Shown: piece by piece, positions 24,732 to 33,514 of the stretch | How positions within the stretch are numbered: the stretch's first letter is position 1 | Layout of the letters: each line of letters starts with the position of its first letter | Origin: DATAES01 sp036493595 | GTDB taxonomy: Bacteria; Actinomycetota; Acidimicrobiia; Acidimicrobiales; JACDCH01 | Reading direction: 5' to 3' | DNA: 64,000 nucleotides | Assembly (NCBI GenBank): GCA_036493595.1 | Contig: DASXPN010000072.1 | Coordinates: forward strand, 1-64,000 | Notes under the pieces: generated by a model | The model's database searches: none | Seen by the model: the letters and a program-made list of their open reading frames with translations, nothing else | What the model was told of the DNA's origin: nothing | Made by a program: the position numbers and the translations under genes

Positions 24732-26816
24732 GTGACAGCAACGATCGACGACGCTCTGACGCACCGGGGCTTCCCGAAGGCCGAGTTGGTCGACGACTAC
24801 CGCCTGGCGCTGATCAGTCGCTCGCTCGACGACCGCGAGATCAGCCTCCAGAAGCAGAGTCGGGTGTTCTTCCAGATCTCGGGCGCAGGTCACGAGGCGC
24901 TGCTGCTCGCCCTCGCCCATTCGCTGCGTCCGGGCTACGACTGGTTCTTCCCGTACTACCGCGACCGTGCGCTGGTGCTCGGCCTCGGCGTCACGCCGAC
25001 GGAGATGCTCCTCGAGGCGGTCGGGTCCGCCGACGACCCGGCGAGTGGCGGGCGGCAGATGCCGTGCCACTGGGGTCACCGCGAAAAAAACATCGTGACG
25101 CAGTCGTCGCCGACGGGGTCGCAGTGCCTGCCCGCCGTCGGGTGTGCCGAGGCGACCCGCTACATCCAGGGGCGCACGCTTCCCGGGTGCGAGGCGCACG
25201 GCGACGAGATCACCTACGTCTCGCTCGGCGAGGGGGCGACGAGCGAGGGCGAGTTCTGGGAGTCGCTCAACACGGCCTGCCGGCTGCACTTGCCTGTGCT
25301 CTACATCGTGGCGGACAACGGCTATGCGATCTCGGTCCGCGCCGAGGACCAGTCGCCCGCCCCGATCTCGGAGATGGTGCGCGGCTTCCGGGGCCTGGCG
25401 GTCACGAAGATCGACGGGCGCGACTACTTCCAGGCGCGGCACTTCGGGGCGCGCGCAGTGGCGCGGGTACGAGCGGGCGAAGGTCCGGGCCTGATCCACG
25501 CCAAGGTCACGCGGCCCTACTCGCACTCCGCGGCGGACACGCAGTCGAAGTACCGCCCGGTAGGGGAGTTGGCGGACGAAGCCGCGCACGACCCCATCCT
25601 CGTGCTCGAGCACGACCTCGTGAAGTGCGGCGTGCTCAGCGAGGACGACGTCGGCCGCATCCGCGCCGAGGCGAAGGACACCGTCGCGGTCGCGGCGAAG
25701 ACCGCGTTGGCGGGGGCAAAGCCGGACCCCGCCACCGTCCTCGACCACGTGTACGTCCGGCCGCTCATCGAGGTCCCGCCGGCGCCGGATCCCGATGCGG
25801 AGAGCGTCACCTTCGGCGAGGCGATCCACCGCACGCTGCGCGAGGTGATGGCCGCGGACCAGCGCATCCGCGTGTTCGGTGAGGACGTCGCCGACGCGCC
25901 CGAAGACGTGCTCGCCGATGTCGAGGGCAAAGGCGGCGTGTTCGGCACGACGCGCGGCTTGCAACGAGAGTTCGGCATCGCTCGTTGCTTCAACACGCCG
26001 CTGGCGGAAGCGAACATCATCGGGCGGGCGGTCGGGCAGGGCATCCGCGGGCTGCGTCCCTGCCCGGAGATCCAGTTCTTCGACTACATCTGGCCGGCCA
26101 TGACGCAGATCAAGAGCGAGGCGGCCACGATCCGCTGGCGCTCGAACGGATCGTTCTCGTGTCCGGTCGTCATGCGCGTCGCCATCGGCGGCTACCTGAC
26201 CGGCGGTGCGATCTGGCACAGCCAGTGCGGCGAGTCGATCTTCACGCACGTGCCGGGCTTGATCGTGATGTTCCCGTCGCGAGCCCGCGATGCCGCGGGC
26301 CTGTTGCGGGCGGCATTCCGTTGCGAGGATCCCGTCCTGTTCCTCGAGCACAAGCACCTGCTGCGCCAGGCGTACGCGAAGGACCCATTCCCGGGGCCGG
26401 ACTACGTCGTCCCGCTCGGGTCGGCAAGCGTCGTGCAGGAAGGCACCGATCTCACGATCGTCACCTATGGCGCCACCGTCGAGCGGTCACGGCAGGCCGC
26501 TTCCCGGCTGGGTGAGGACGTGTCTGTCGAGATCGTCGACCTGCGCTGCCTCGTGCCGTGGGATCACGAAGCGGTCGCCGCGTCGGTGGCGAAGACGGGC
26601 CGCGTACTCGTCGTGCACGAGGACATCCTGACGTCGGGGTTCGGTGCCGAAGTCGCCGCGTGGATCGCCCAAGAGTGCTTCAGCTCACTCGACGCGCCGG
26701 TCGCGCGTGTCGGAGCGAAGGACTGCCACGTCGCGTACGCGCCCGTGCTCGAGGACGCCATCCTTCCGCAAGTGGACGACATCGCCGACGCCGCGCGCGG
26801 CGTGCTCGCGTTCTGA
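24732..26816 (+). CDS. 2-oxoacid dehydrogenase E1, fused alpha and beta subunits (branched-chain type)
   Basis: A 694-residue fusion. The alpha half (~1-330) holds KQSRVFFQISGAGHEA and the thiamine-diphosphate motif, which here starts GEGATSEGEF and ends in ADNGYAIS. The beta half (~350-694) begins VTFGEAIHRTLREVM and has FGEDVADAP, FNTPLAEANIIGRAVG, IQFFDYIWPAMTQI and EDPVLFLEHKHLLRQ. The enzyme decarboxylates a 2-oxoacid and passes the acyl group to E2 lipoate; the sequence looks nearest to 2-oxoisovalerate (branched-chain) types. No E2 or E3 gene is adjacent. GTG 24732 has a GAGGGGG Shine-Dalgarno; a TACCGT box at 24697 would give a short leader. Confidence 0.9.
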   Translation: MTATIDDALTHRGFPKAELVDDYRLALISRSLDDREISLQKQSRVFFQISGAGHEALLLALAHSLRPGYDWFFPYYRDRALVLGLGVTPTEMLLEAVGSADDPASGGRQMPCHWGHREKNIVTQSSPTGSQCLPAVGCAEATRYIQGRTLPGCEAHGDEITYVSLGEGATSEGEFWESLNTACRLHLPVLYIVADNGYAISVRAEDQSPAPISEMVRGFRGLAVTKIDGRDYFQARHFGARAVARVRAGEGPGLIHAKVTRPYSHSAADTQSKYRPVGELADEAAHDPILVLEHDLVKCGVLSEDDVGRIRAEAKDTVAVAAKTALAGAKPDPATVLDHVYVRPLIEVPPAPDPDAESVTFGEAIHRTLREVMAADQRIRVFGEDVADAPEDVLADVEGKGGVFGTTRGLQREFGIARCFNTPLAEANIIGRAVGQGIRGLRPCPEIQFFDYIWPAMTQIKSEAATIRWRSNGSFSCPVVMRVAIGGYLTGGAIWHSQCGESIFTHVPGLIVMFPSRARDAAGLLRAAFRCEDPVLFLEHKHLLRQAYAKDPFPGPDYVVPLGSASVVQEGTDLTIVTYGATVERSRQAASRLGEDVSVEIVDLRCLVPWDHEAVAASVAKTGRVLVVHEDILTSGFGAEVAAWIAQECFSSLDAPVARVGAKDCHVAYAPVLEDAILPQVDDIADAARGVLAF

Positions 26817-26817
26817 G

Positions 26818-28032
26818 TCAGTCCATCGCGATCGTCGTGACCTGATAACCCTCGGCTTCGAGTGTCGCGATGATCGTGTCGGCGTGCGCGCGGTCGAGCG
26901 TCTCGATCACGAGCTCCACTTCTGTGCTGTGGATCGGGGCGGCGGCGAACAAGCGCTGGTGCAGCACCTCGACGATGTTGCCGCCCGCGAGGCCGAGGAC
27001 GCCGGTGAGCTTGGCCAGCGATCCGGGACGGTCGTCGAGCCGAACGCGAAGGCGAGACAAGCGTCCGCTGTGCACGAGCCCGCGCAGGATGGTGGACGAC
27101 AGCAGTCTCGGGTCGATGTTGCCGCCGGTGAGCACGATGCCCACCTTCTTGCCGGCGAAGCGCGCACGATGTTGCGCGACCGCGGCGAGCCCGGCGGCGC
27201 CGGCCCCTTCGGCGACGACCTTCTCGATCTCGAGGAACAGGTTCACCGCTTCTTCGATCGAGACTTCGCTGACCGTACACATCTCGACCGCGGCAGCTTC
27301 GAGGATGCCCCGCGTGATCGCACCCGGATGCGACACCGCGATGCCCTCGGCCATCGTCGGACCGCCCGGCACCGGCGCGGAGTCGTGGGCGAGCGCGTGC
27401 ACCATCGACGGGTACGACTCGCTCTGCACGCCGACGAGCTCGACGTCCGGCGCCTTGGCCCGGTAGACGACACTGAGCCCCGAGAGCAGCCCGCCCCCGC
27501 CCACAGGCGCGACGATCGTGTCGAGATCGGGATGGTCGGCGAGCAGCTCCAGCCCTACCGTGCCCTGACCGGCGATGACGTGCTCGTCGTCGAAGGGGTG
27601 CACGAATGTGCGGCCTTCCGTTTCGACGAGCTCGCGTCCCCGCACGAACGCGTCGGCCACCGAGGAGCCGTGCAGCTCCACGGTGGCGCCGAGGGCGCGG
27701 GTGCTGGCTACCTTCACGAACGGTGTCGTGGCCGGCATCACGACTTTGGCGTCGATGCCGAGCAACCGGGCATGGCGAGCGACCGCCTGGCCATGGTTGC
27801 CGGCGCTCACAGTGACGACACCGCACGCCCGCTCGTCGTCGGTGAGGTGATGCAGCTTGTTGCACGCGCCTCGTTCCTTGAACGACGCGGTGAACTGGAG
27901 GTTCTCGAACTTGATGACGACGGTGCAGCCGAGCAGCGCCGACAGGGTGTGCGACACGGCGCTCGGCGTGTGTTCGATCGACGGTGCGATGGTGATCGCG
28001 GCGGCGGCCACGTCGTCGACCGTGACCGTCAT
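26818..28032 (-). CDS. ilvA: Threonine ammonia-lyase (threonine dehydratase)
   Basis: A 404-residue fold-type II PLP enzyme that deaminates threonine to 2-oxobutyrate. K52 in ASFKERGACNKL is the PLP lysine. SAGNHGQAVA near 98 and VGGGGLLSGL near 180 bind substrate and phosphate. The C-terminal ~80 residues form a single ACT-like domain (VRLDDRPGSLAKLTGVL). The length matches the shorter catabolic/actinobacterial type, so the symbol tdcB is an alternative. ATG 28032 overlaps the M20 peptidase stop. It is convergent with the E1 gene, with one base between the stops. Confidence 0.92.
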   Translation of the reverse strand: MTVTVDDVAAAAITIAPSIEHTPSAVSHTLSALLGCTVVIKFENLQFTASFKERGACNKLHHLTDDERACGVVTVSAGNHGQAVARHARLLGIDAKVVMPATTPFVKVASTRALGATVELHGSSVADAFVRGRELVETEGRTFVHPFDDEHVIAGQGTVGLELLADHPDLDTIVAPVGGGGLLSGLSVVYRAKAPDVELVGVQSESYPSMVHALAHDSAPVPGGPTMAEGIAVSHPGAITRGILEAAAVEMCTVSEVSIEEAVNLFLEIEKVVAEGAGAAGLAAVAQHRARFAGKKVGIVLTGGNIDPRLLSSTILRGLVHSGRLSRLRVRLDDRPGSLAKLTGVLGLAGGNIVEVLHQRLFAAAPIHSTEVELVIETLDRAHADTIIATLEAEGYQVTTIAMD

Positions 28033-29444
28033 CTGTTGTGCGCGTGCGCGTCGAGCACGTGCGCGACAGCGACCGTCACGCCGCGAGCCATCGACAGGTC
28101 GAGGAACTCGTTCGGGCCGTGCGCATTCGAGCCGGGACCCATCACCCCCGTGATGACGAACTGCGCGTGCGGGAACCGCTCGCCCAGCATTGCCATGAAC
28201 GGGATCGTGCCGCCCTCGCCGATCGTGCGGTACGGCTGACCGAACACGTCCTGTGACGCTTCGTCGAGCGCGGTCGACAACCATGCCGCGGTTGGTGGCG
28301 CGTTCCATCCTGATGCGGCCTGTTCGACGTGGGCGTCGATCTCGGCGCCGTACGGCGGATCAAGGGTGAGCGCGCGCACGATGGCCGCGCCCGCGGCATC
28401 GGGGTCGCACGTCGGCGGAAGGCGGAACGACAGCCGCACGGTCGTGAACGGCCGCAGCACGTTGCCTCCCGCCGGGCGGTCGGGCACGCCCTCGATGGCG
28501 ATGAGCTCGAGCGCCGGCTCCCATGTCTTGGCCCGGAGTTGCGCGATGTGGTCGCCGTCGTTGAGTGGATGGACAGCGTCGACGAATGGAAACTCGCCGG
28601 CGACGCGGCTTCCGAGCTCGTTCGCGGTGGTTGCCATCTCGCCCGCCCGATCCTCGGGGAGGTCGACGCGCAACTCGGGAAGCAGCAGCTCGCCGGTGTC
28701 GGAGTCCTCGATGCGATCGAGCAGATGGCGCAACACGCGGAACGTCGACGGCACGACGCCGCCGGCCGCACCCGAGTGCACACCCTCGCGCAGCACGCGC
28801 ACGGTGACGTCGACGGCGACGAGACCTCGCAGCGAGGTGGTCAGCCAGACGCGGTCGTAGGTGCCACAGCCCGAATCGAGGCACACCACGAGATCCGGTT
28901 CGCCGATGCGATCGGCAAGGTGATCGATGTACGCCTCCAGGTCGTAGCTGGCCGACTCTTCGCACGCCTCGATCAACGCGATGCAGCGCCCGTGCCGTCC
29001 GCCTGCCGCGTGCACGGCTTCGATCGCGCTCATCGCGGCGAACGCGGCGTAGCCGTCGTCACCACCGCCACGGCCGAACAGGTGGTCGCCCTCGAGCACC
29101 GGCGTCCACGGACCGAGGTCCTCGCGCCAGCCGGCCATCTCCGGTTGCTTGTCGACGTGCCCGTACAGGAGCACCGTGCCGGTGGACTCGGGATCGGTGG
29201 CCGGTACTTCCGCGACGATCAGCGGCGTACGTCCGGGCAGTCGCTCGACTGACACCGTGAGCCCGTCGATCGGTCGCGCCGCCATCCACGAGCTGACGAG
29301 CTCGACCGCGCGGTCCATGTGCCCTGACGCGGCCCAGTTCGCGTCGAACGCGGGTGACACGTTCGGGATGCGGATGAACTCCGTCAACGTGGGCATCACG
29401 TCGGCATCCCACGATTGCGCGACATGGTCGGCAGTGGTGGTCAC
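28029..29444 (-). CDS. M20 family metallopeptidase (dipeptidase/deacylase)
   Basis: A 471-residue M20 enzyme. The first metal His is in LLYGHVDKQPE near residue 96. RGGGDDGYA near 126 gives the bridging Asp, and IEACEESAS near 158 the general-base and metal Glu. The lid domain includes GVHSGAAGGVVPSTFRVL. The C-terminal histidine is in GPGSNAHGPNEFLDL. It likely releases amino acids from peptides or N-acyl amino acids. It is coupled to threonine dehydratase downstream and starts six bases after the carboxylesterase stop, so the three form one transcription unit. Confidence 0.92.
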   Translation of the reverse strand: MTTTADHVAQSWDADVMPTLTEFIRIPNVSPAFDANWAASGHMDRAVELVSSWMAARPIDGLTVSVERLPGRTPLIVAEVPATDPESTGTVLLYGHVDKQPEMAGWREDLGPWTPVLEGDHLFGRGGGDDGYAAFAAMSAIEAVHAAGGRHGRCIALIEACEESASYDLEAYIDHLADRIGEPDLVVCLDSGCGTYDRVWLTTSLRGLVAVDVTVRVLREGVHSGAAGGVVPSTFRVLRHLLDRIEDSDTGELLLPELRVDLPEDRAGEMATTANELGSRVAGEFPFVDAVHPLNDGDHIAQLRAKTWEPALELIAIEGVPDRPAGGNVLRPFTTVRLSFRLPPTCDPDAAGAAIVRALTLDPPYGAEIDAHVEQAASGWNAPPTAAWLSTALDEASQDVFGQPYRTIGEGGTIPFMAMLGERFPHAQFVITGVMGPGSNAHGPNEFLDLSMARGVTVAVAHVLDAHAHNR

Positions 29445-29450
29445 GGGCGC

Positions 29451-30968
29451 TCAGTCGTGGACGCCGCGGACCGACGGCCACAGCTCGTGCCACATCTCGC
29501 GCGTGGCGCCCATCGGATCATCGAGGAGGCGGACCGTCGGGCCGAGCTCCATGACGTTGCGGTCGGCCGTCGAGTACGTGCCCCACTGGGGCATGTCGTC
29601 GTGGCTGGGCGACCCGTCGCGCGCCATGGCCGTCCACGCGCCGGACACCAACGTCGACAGCGCGCGGGTGTCGTCGCCGATGTCACCGAGGAGGAAGTCG
29701 ACGCCGCGGCGATCGACGTTGTCGAACACGAAAGGAATCTCGATCGCATGGCAGGCGCCGAGGGCGCCGTCGAACGCGGTGGACTTGTACGTGAACAGGT
29801 ACGCGTACGTCGATTGCTGATGCGAGGACTGCGCTTCGGCCAGTCGTACGGCCGGAATGCGGAACACCCAGTCCGTCGCGATCGCGCACCACAACTCATC
29901 GTTCGACAGGCCCGGGCGCTCGTCGCGGTAGACCGCGATGACATCGCCGGCACGATCGCCGACGGTCTTGGTGAGCCGGCCAAGCAACTGACCATCAGGC
30001 ATCGGCCCGCGGGCGCGCTCCATCACATGGAAGAGCTTCCATTCCTCGGCGGCGGTGCCGGCGAGCAGCGCGACATCGGCCGCAGCTCCCTCGCGCACCG
30101 CGTCGATCGGCGGTCTCGGCAGGACCACGCCGTCGACCACCGGCGAGAACGGAAGACCCAAACCCGTGAGGTCTGCGAGCCGCGGGCCCGCCGCGAGCTG
30201 CGCCGCCAGCAGCGTGTCGATCGGCACGGTGAGCAGGGCCTCCGCGTCGGAGGGTTTGATCCCGAGCTCCCCGAGCATGATCTCGGTCACGGTGCTCGCC
30301 TGGGCCACGGACTTCGCGTGATCGGCGGCGCCGCTCTCGGGGATCGCACCGCGCAACAACTCGGGCACGCCGGGCGTGCCGAGCAACGTGCCGACGCTCA
30401 TACCACCGGCGGACTCGCCGAAGATCGTGATGTGGTCCGGGTCGCCACCGAAGGCCGCGATGTTGTCCTTCACCCAGTGGATCGCGGCAATCTGGTCACG
30501 GATGCCGTTGTTGCCCGAGCCGCCGAACTGCTCGCCGAGCACGCCGTCGAGATGGAGGAAGCCGAACGCACCGAGGCGGTAGTTGAGCGTGACGACGACC
30601 ACGTCACCCTGGCGAGCGATGCGGGCGCCGTTGTACCAGGGCGTGGAGCCCTGGCCGGCGGTGAACGCGCCACCGTGGATCCACACCATGACCGGACGGG
30701 GGTTGTCGTCGACGGCGGGCGTGAACACGTTGAGGAAGAGGCAGTCCTCGCTTCCCGCGACAGCAGGCGCGGCCAACATCGACTCGAGCGGCGAAGGATT
30801 CTGCGGAGCCGCGGCGCGGTATGCACTTGCGTCGTAGACGTCGTCCCACGGCTCGACCGGTTGCGGCGGACGGAACCGCTCCGCACGCGCGAAGCGAATG
30901 CCGCGGAACTGCACCACGCCGTCCTTCTCGAAGCCCTGGATCTTGCCGTTGGTCGTGGAGGCGATCAC
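29451..30968 (-). CDS. Type B carboxylesterase
   Basis: A 505-residue alpha/beta hydrolase. FRGIRFARAERFRPP is the family N-terminus. SEDCLFLNVFTP (73-84), the oxyanion segment WIHGGAF (96-102) and the nucleophile elbow GESAGG with S186 are all intact. There is no signal peptide, so it should act in the cytosol on small esters. The GTG start has TAGGTT on the minus strand seven bases upstream (30976-30981), suggesting the transcription unit with the M20 peptidase and threonine dehydratase begins here. Confidence 0.93.
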   Translation of the reverse strand: MIASTTNGKIQGFEKDGVVQFRGIRFARAERFRPPQPVEPWDDVYDASAYRAAAPQNPSPLESMLAAPAVAGSEDCLFLNVFTPAVDDNPRPVMVWIHGGAFTAGQGSTPWYNGARIARQGDVVVVTLNYRLGAFGFLHLDGVLGEQFGGSGNNGIRDQIAAIHWVKDNIAAFGGDPDHITIFGESAGGMSVGTLLGTPGVPELLRGAIPESGAADHAKSVAQASTVTEIMLGELGIKPSDAEALLTVPIDTLLAAQLAAGPRLADLTGLGLPFSPVVDGVVLPRPPIDAVREGAAADVALLAGTAAEEWKLFHVMERARGPMPDGQLLGRLTKTVGDRAGDVIAVYRDERPGLSNDELWCAIATDWVFRIPAVRLAEAQSSHQQSTYAYLFTYKSTAFDGALGACHAIEIPFVFDNVDRRGVDFLLGDIGDDTRALSTLVSGAWTAMARDGSPSHDDMPQWGTYSTADRNVMELGPTVRLLDDPMGATREMWHELWPSVRGVHD

Positions 30969-31012
30969 GGTCTCGAACCTATCTCGTGATCACGCCGGCG
31001 ATCCGTGCCGGA

Positions 31013-32137
31013 TCAGCGGGGGAGGCCGAGGAACCGCTCGCCGAGCACGTTGCGAAGGATCTGGGTCGTGCCGCCCATGATCGTGTAGGCGGGCGCGTAA
31101 CACACGGCGCGTGCGGCGCGGGCGCCGAGGCCGTTCTCCTCGCCCCACAGCAGCGCGTGCGGCCCGAGAACTCGGGCCGCGAAGTTGGCGAGCCGCTGCT
31201 CGAACTCTGTGCCGAACGTCTTCGTCGCCGCCGAGAATCCTGCGGGCGCCTGCTTCAACGTCTCGCGGATCACCAGGAGCCGTCCGATGCGATAGCAGGT
31301 CTCGATGGCGGCGAGCTCTTGGCGAACGATCGGATCGTGGCGATCGATGCATCCGGACTCGAGCAGGTCCCGGTAGAGCGCGTAGTTGGACACGAGCCGG
31401 TCGATGCCGCCGCGCTCGTGCTCCATCTGACGCATCAGTTGGCGGAAGCTGTTGTTCTGCTCGCCGACGAGATGATCGCTCGGCACGCGCACACCGTCGA
31501 AGGTCACTTCGCTGAAGTGGCGGTTGGTCGTCATGTCCTCGATCGGGCTGACGCTCACACCGTCCGCGTGCATGTCGACGACGAATTCGGAGAGCCCTGC
31601 GTGCTTCGGCGCGTCGGGATCGGTCCGGGCGATCAGGTAACACCAGTCGGACACGGCCGCGCCGCTGGTCCACACCTTCTGCCCGTCGATGACCCAGTTG
31701 TCGCCGTCACGCACCGCGCGTGTGCGCAGCGACGCGACGTCACTGCCGGAGTCCGGCTCGCTCATGCCGATGCACCACATCGACGTGCCGGCGACGATGT
31801 CGGGGATCCACCGTCGCCGTTGCTCGGTCGTGCCGAACTGCAGCAACGTCGGACCCATCTGGCGGTCGGCGAACCACATCGCGGCGATCGGCGCGCCGTT
31901 GGCGATGAGCGCTTCGTACACGATGAAGCGCTCGAGGGCCGTGCGCCCGTGGCCACCCTCCTCGACCGGCCAGGTCATGCCGATCCACCCACGCGCCCCG
32001 AGCTCCTTCGACAACGCGGGGTCGTGCCCGACGATCCACGAGTCCTCGGGGAACGGCGTTCGTCGCGTCCACTCGAGCGCGAACTCGGTTGCCTCGTCGC
32101 CGAGGGCGTCGAGCTCGGCGGGGACGGAAAAGTCCAT
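31013..32137 (-). CDS. Acyl-CoA dehydrogenase
   Basis: A 374-residue flavoprotein of the acyl-CoA dehydrogenase family. The N-terminal helical domain (GWIGMTWPVEEGG) is followed by the FAD-binding motif WCIGMSEPDSGSDVASLRT near residue 137 and WTSGAAVSDWCYLIART. The C-terminal domain ends YTIMGGTTQILRNVLGERFLGLPR, the usual FAD dimer contact. This type is frequent in actinobacterial steroid or fatty acid catabolism; the substrate is unknown. The gene is divergent from a GNAT gene across 24 bases that contain both promoters. Confidence 0.93.
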   Translation of the reverse strand: MDFSVPAELDALGDEATEFALEWTRRTPFPEDSWIVGHDPALSKELGARGWIGMTWPVEEGGHGRTALERFIVYEALIANGAPIAAMWFADRQMGPTLLQFGTTEQRRRWIPDIVAGTSMWCIGMSEPDSGSDVASLRTRAVRDGDNWVIDGQKVWTSGAAVSDWCYLIARTDPDAPKHAGLSEFVVDMHADGVSVSPIEDMTTNRHFSEVTFDGVRVPSDHLVGEQNNSFRQLMRQMEHERGGIDRLVSNYALYRDLLESGCIDRHDPIVRQELAAIETCYRIGRLLVIRETLKQAPAGFSAATKTFGTEFEQRLANFAARVLGPHALLWGEENGLGARAARAVCYAPAYTIMGGTTQILRNVLGERFLGLPR

Positions 32138-32143
32138 CGGCCG

Positions 32144-32153
32144 AGCCTACGTT
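32144..32153. promoter_or_regulatory. Bidirectional promoter core with overlapping -10 boxes
   Basis: On the minus strand TAGGCT (32149-32144) lies six bases before the acyl-CoA dehydrogenase ATG. On the plus strand TACGTT (32148-32153) lies eight bases before the GNAT GTG. The two boxes share the TA at 32148-32149. Confidence 0.55.
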
Positions 32154-32161
32154 CGCGGGCA

Positions 32162-32662
32162 GTGATCATCCGACCCGTGCAACCTCACGAGTACGACGAC
32201 CTGGGCGCCCTCACCTTGGACGCCAACACGAGCCTCGACGGCCATGTCCACGACCTCGAGTACGAGGCCGAGCTCGCCGACGTGCGAGCACGAGCGGAGG
32301 CGCCCTCCACGGTCGTACTCGTCGCGGTCGACGGGGACGGAACGTTGCTCGGCGGCGTCACGGAGGTGGTCGACCACACCTCACCCTTTGCCGAGGGCAC
32401 ACCGGTCGACGCCGCCGCCATTCGCATGCTCGCCGTGTCGCGCGCCGCGCAACGCCGCGGCGCCGGCGAGGCACTCGTCCGCGCCTGCATCGACCGGGCC
32501 CGCGAGCGCGGCAAGGCGGCGGTCGTGCTGCACACGACACCGTGGATGACGACTGCGCACCGGTTGTACGAGCGCATCGGTTTCGTGCGGTACCCCGCAC
32601 ACGACGTGCAGATCACTGCCGAGGTGTTGCTGCTGGGCTACCGGCTCGAACTCGTGCCGTGA
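32162..32662 (+). CDS. GNAT family N-acetyltransferase
   Basis: A 166-residue GNAT protein. Acetyl-CoA binding motif A is RMLAVSRAAQRRGAGEALVRACIDRA near residues 82-107, followed by VVLHTTPWMTTAHRLYERIGFVRY. The start is taken at GTG 32162 (VIIRPVQPHEYDDL), because the domain begins there and a leaderless box lies upstream; the frame is open further but without homology. The substrate is unknown. It is divergent from the acyl-CoA dehydrogenase and followed by an SDR gene with its own promoter. Confidence 0.88.
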   Translation: MIIRPVQPHEYDDLGALTLDANTSLDGHVHDLEYEAELADVRARAEAPSTVVLVAVDGDGTLLGGVTEVVDHTSPFAEGTPVDAAAIRMLAVSRAAQRRGAGEALVRACIDRARERGKAAVVLHTTPWMTTAHRLYERIGFVRYPAHDVQITAEVLLLGYRLELVP

Positions 32663-32675
32663 GAGGGTCACCTCG

Positions 32676-32681
32676 TACGCT
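32676..32681 (+). promoter_or_regulatory. Leaderless -10 box (TACGCT) for the SDR gene
   Basis: TACGCT is followed by six bases and then ATG 32688. Confidence 0.55.
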
Positions 32682-32687
32682 CCGCGC

Positions 32688-33503
32688 ATGACCCTGCCTG
32701 CTCCCGCCAGTGACCGAACCGCGATCGTGACCGGTGCCTCTTCGGGTATCGGCGAGCAACTGGCACGCGCCTTGGCAGCCCGCGGCTACGGGGTAACTCT
32801 TGTCGCCCGTCGCGAGGACCGACTGAGGAAGCTGGCCGGCGACTTGTCGAAGTCGCACAACGTGCGGGTCGAAGTGATCGCGGCCGACTTGACCGACCAG
32901 AGCGCGCGCGAGGACCTCGTCAAGGCGGTCGCCGGCCTCGGGTTGACCGTCGACGTCCTCGTCAACAACGCGGGGTTCAGCACGACCGGTCGCGTCGAAC
33001 AGGCCGACGTGGACCGTGAGCTCGCCATGATCCGCACGAACGTCGAGGCTGTCGTCCACCTGTGCAGCCTGGTGATCCCCGGCATGGTCGAACGGCGGCG
33101 CGGTGCCGTGCTGAACGTCGCCTCGACCGCGGCTTTCCAGCCCCTTCCCGGACAGGCCGGCTACGGCGCGACCAAGGCGTTCGTCCTGTCGTATGGCCAA
33201 GCACGCGCCGCAGAGCTCCGCCGGTCCGGCGTGACGCTGACGACGTTGTGCCCGGGGCCGGTCCAGACCGGATTCGCCGAGGCCGCGGGGATGGACGAGG
33301 AAGAGGCGGAGGGATCGCTGCCGAAGTTCATGTGGGTGTCCGCCGACGACGTCGCCAAGGCGGGGTTGGACGGTCTCGACAAGGGCCGCACGGTGGTGAT
33401 CCCGGGTATGCCGAATCGAGTGCTGGCCGGGGTCGCGCAGGTGACGCCGCGGCGGATCATCCTGCCGATCGTGGCGCGGCAACACCCGTCGTTGAAGAAC
33501 TGA
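32688..33503 (+). CDS. Short-chain dehydrogenase/reductase
   Basis: A 271-residue classical SDR. The cofactor motif is TGASSGIG (15-22), and the arginines that follow strand 2 (VARRED) point to NADP(H). NNAG is at 93-96, and the catalytic residues are S146, Y159 and K163 (YGATK). The C-terminal part resembles the DltE/YqjQ-like subgroup. The substrate is not predictable. It ends 11 bases from the convergent sugar dehydrogenase gene. Confidence 0.92.
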   Translation: MTLPAPASDRTAIVTGASSGIGEQLARALAARGYGVTLVARREDRLRKLAGDLSKSHNVRVEVIAADLTDQSAREDLVKAVAGLGLTVDVLVNNAGFSTTGRVEQADVDRELAMIRTNVEAVVHLCSLVIPGMVERRRGAVLNVASTAAFQPLPGQAGYGATKAFVLSYGQARAAELRRSGVTLTTLCPGPVQTGFAEAAGMDEEEAEGSLPKFMWVSADDVAKAGLDGLDKGRTVVIPGMPNRVLAGVAQVTPRRIILPIVARQHPSLKN

Positions 33504-33514
33504 ATCCGGTCGCG

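Noticed and set aside
25083..25096. A-AAA-AAC slippery heptamer inside the E1 gene (run of seven A)
   Set aside because: The zero frame continues with uninterrupted E1 homology on both sides. The -1 frame is open only in the way most shadow frames are in this genome, and no stimulatory structure stands out.
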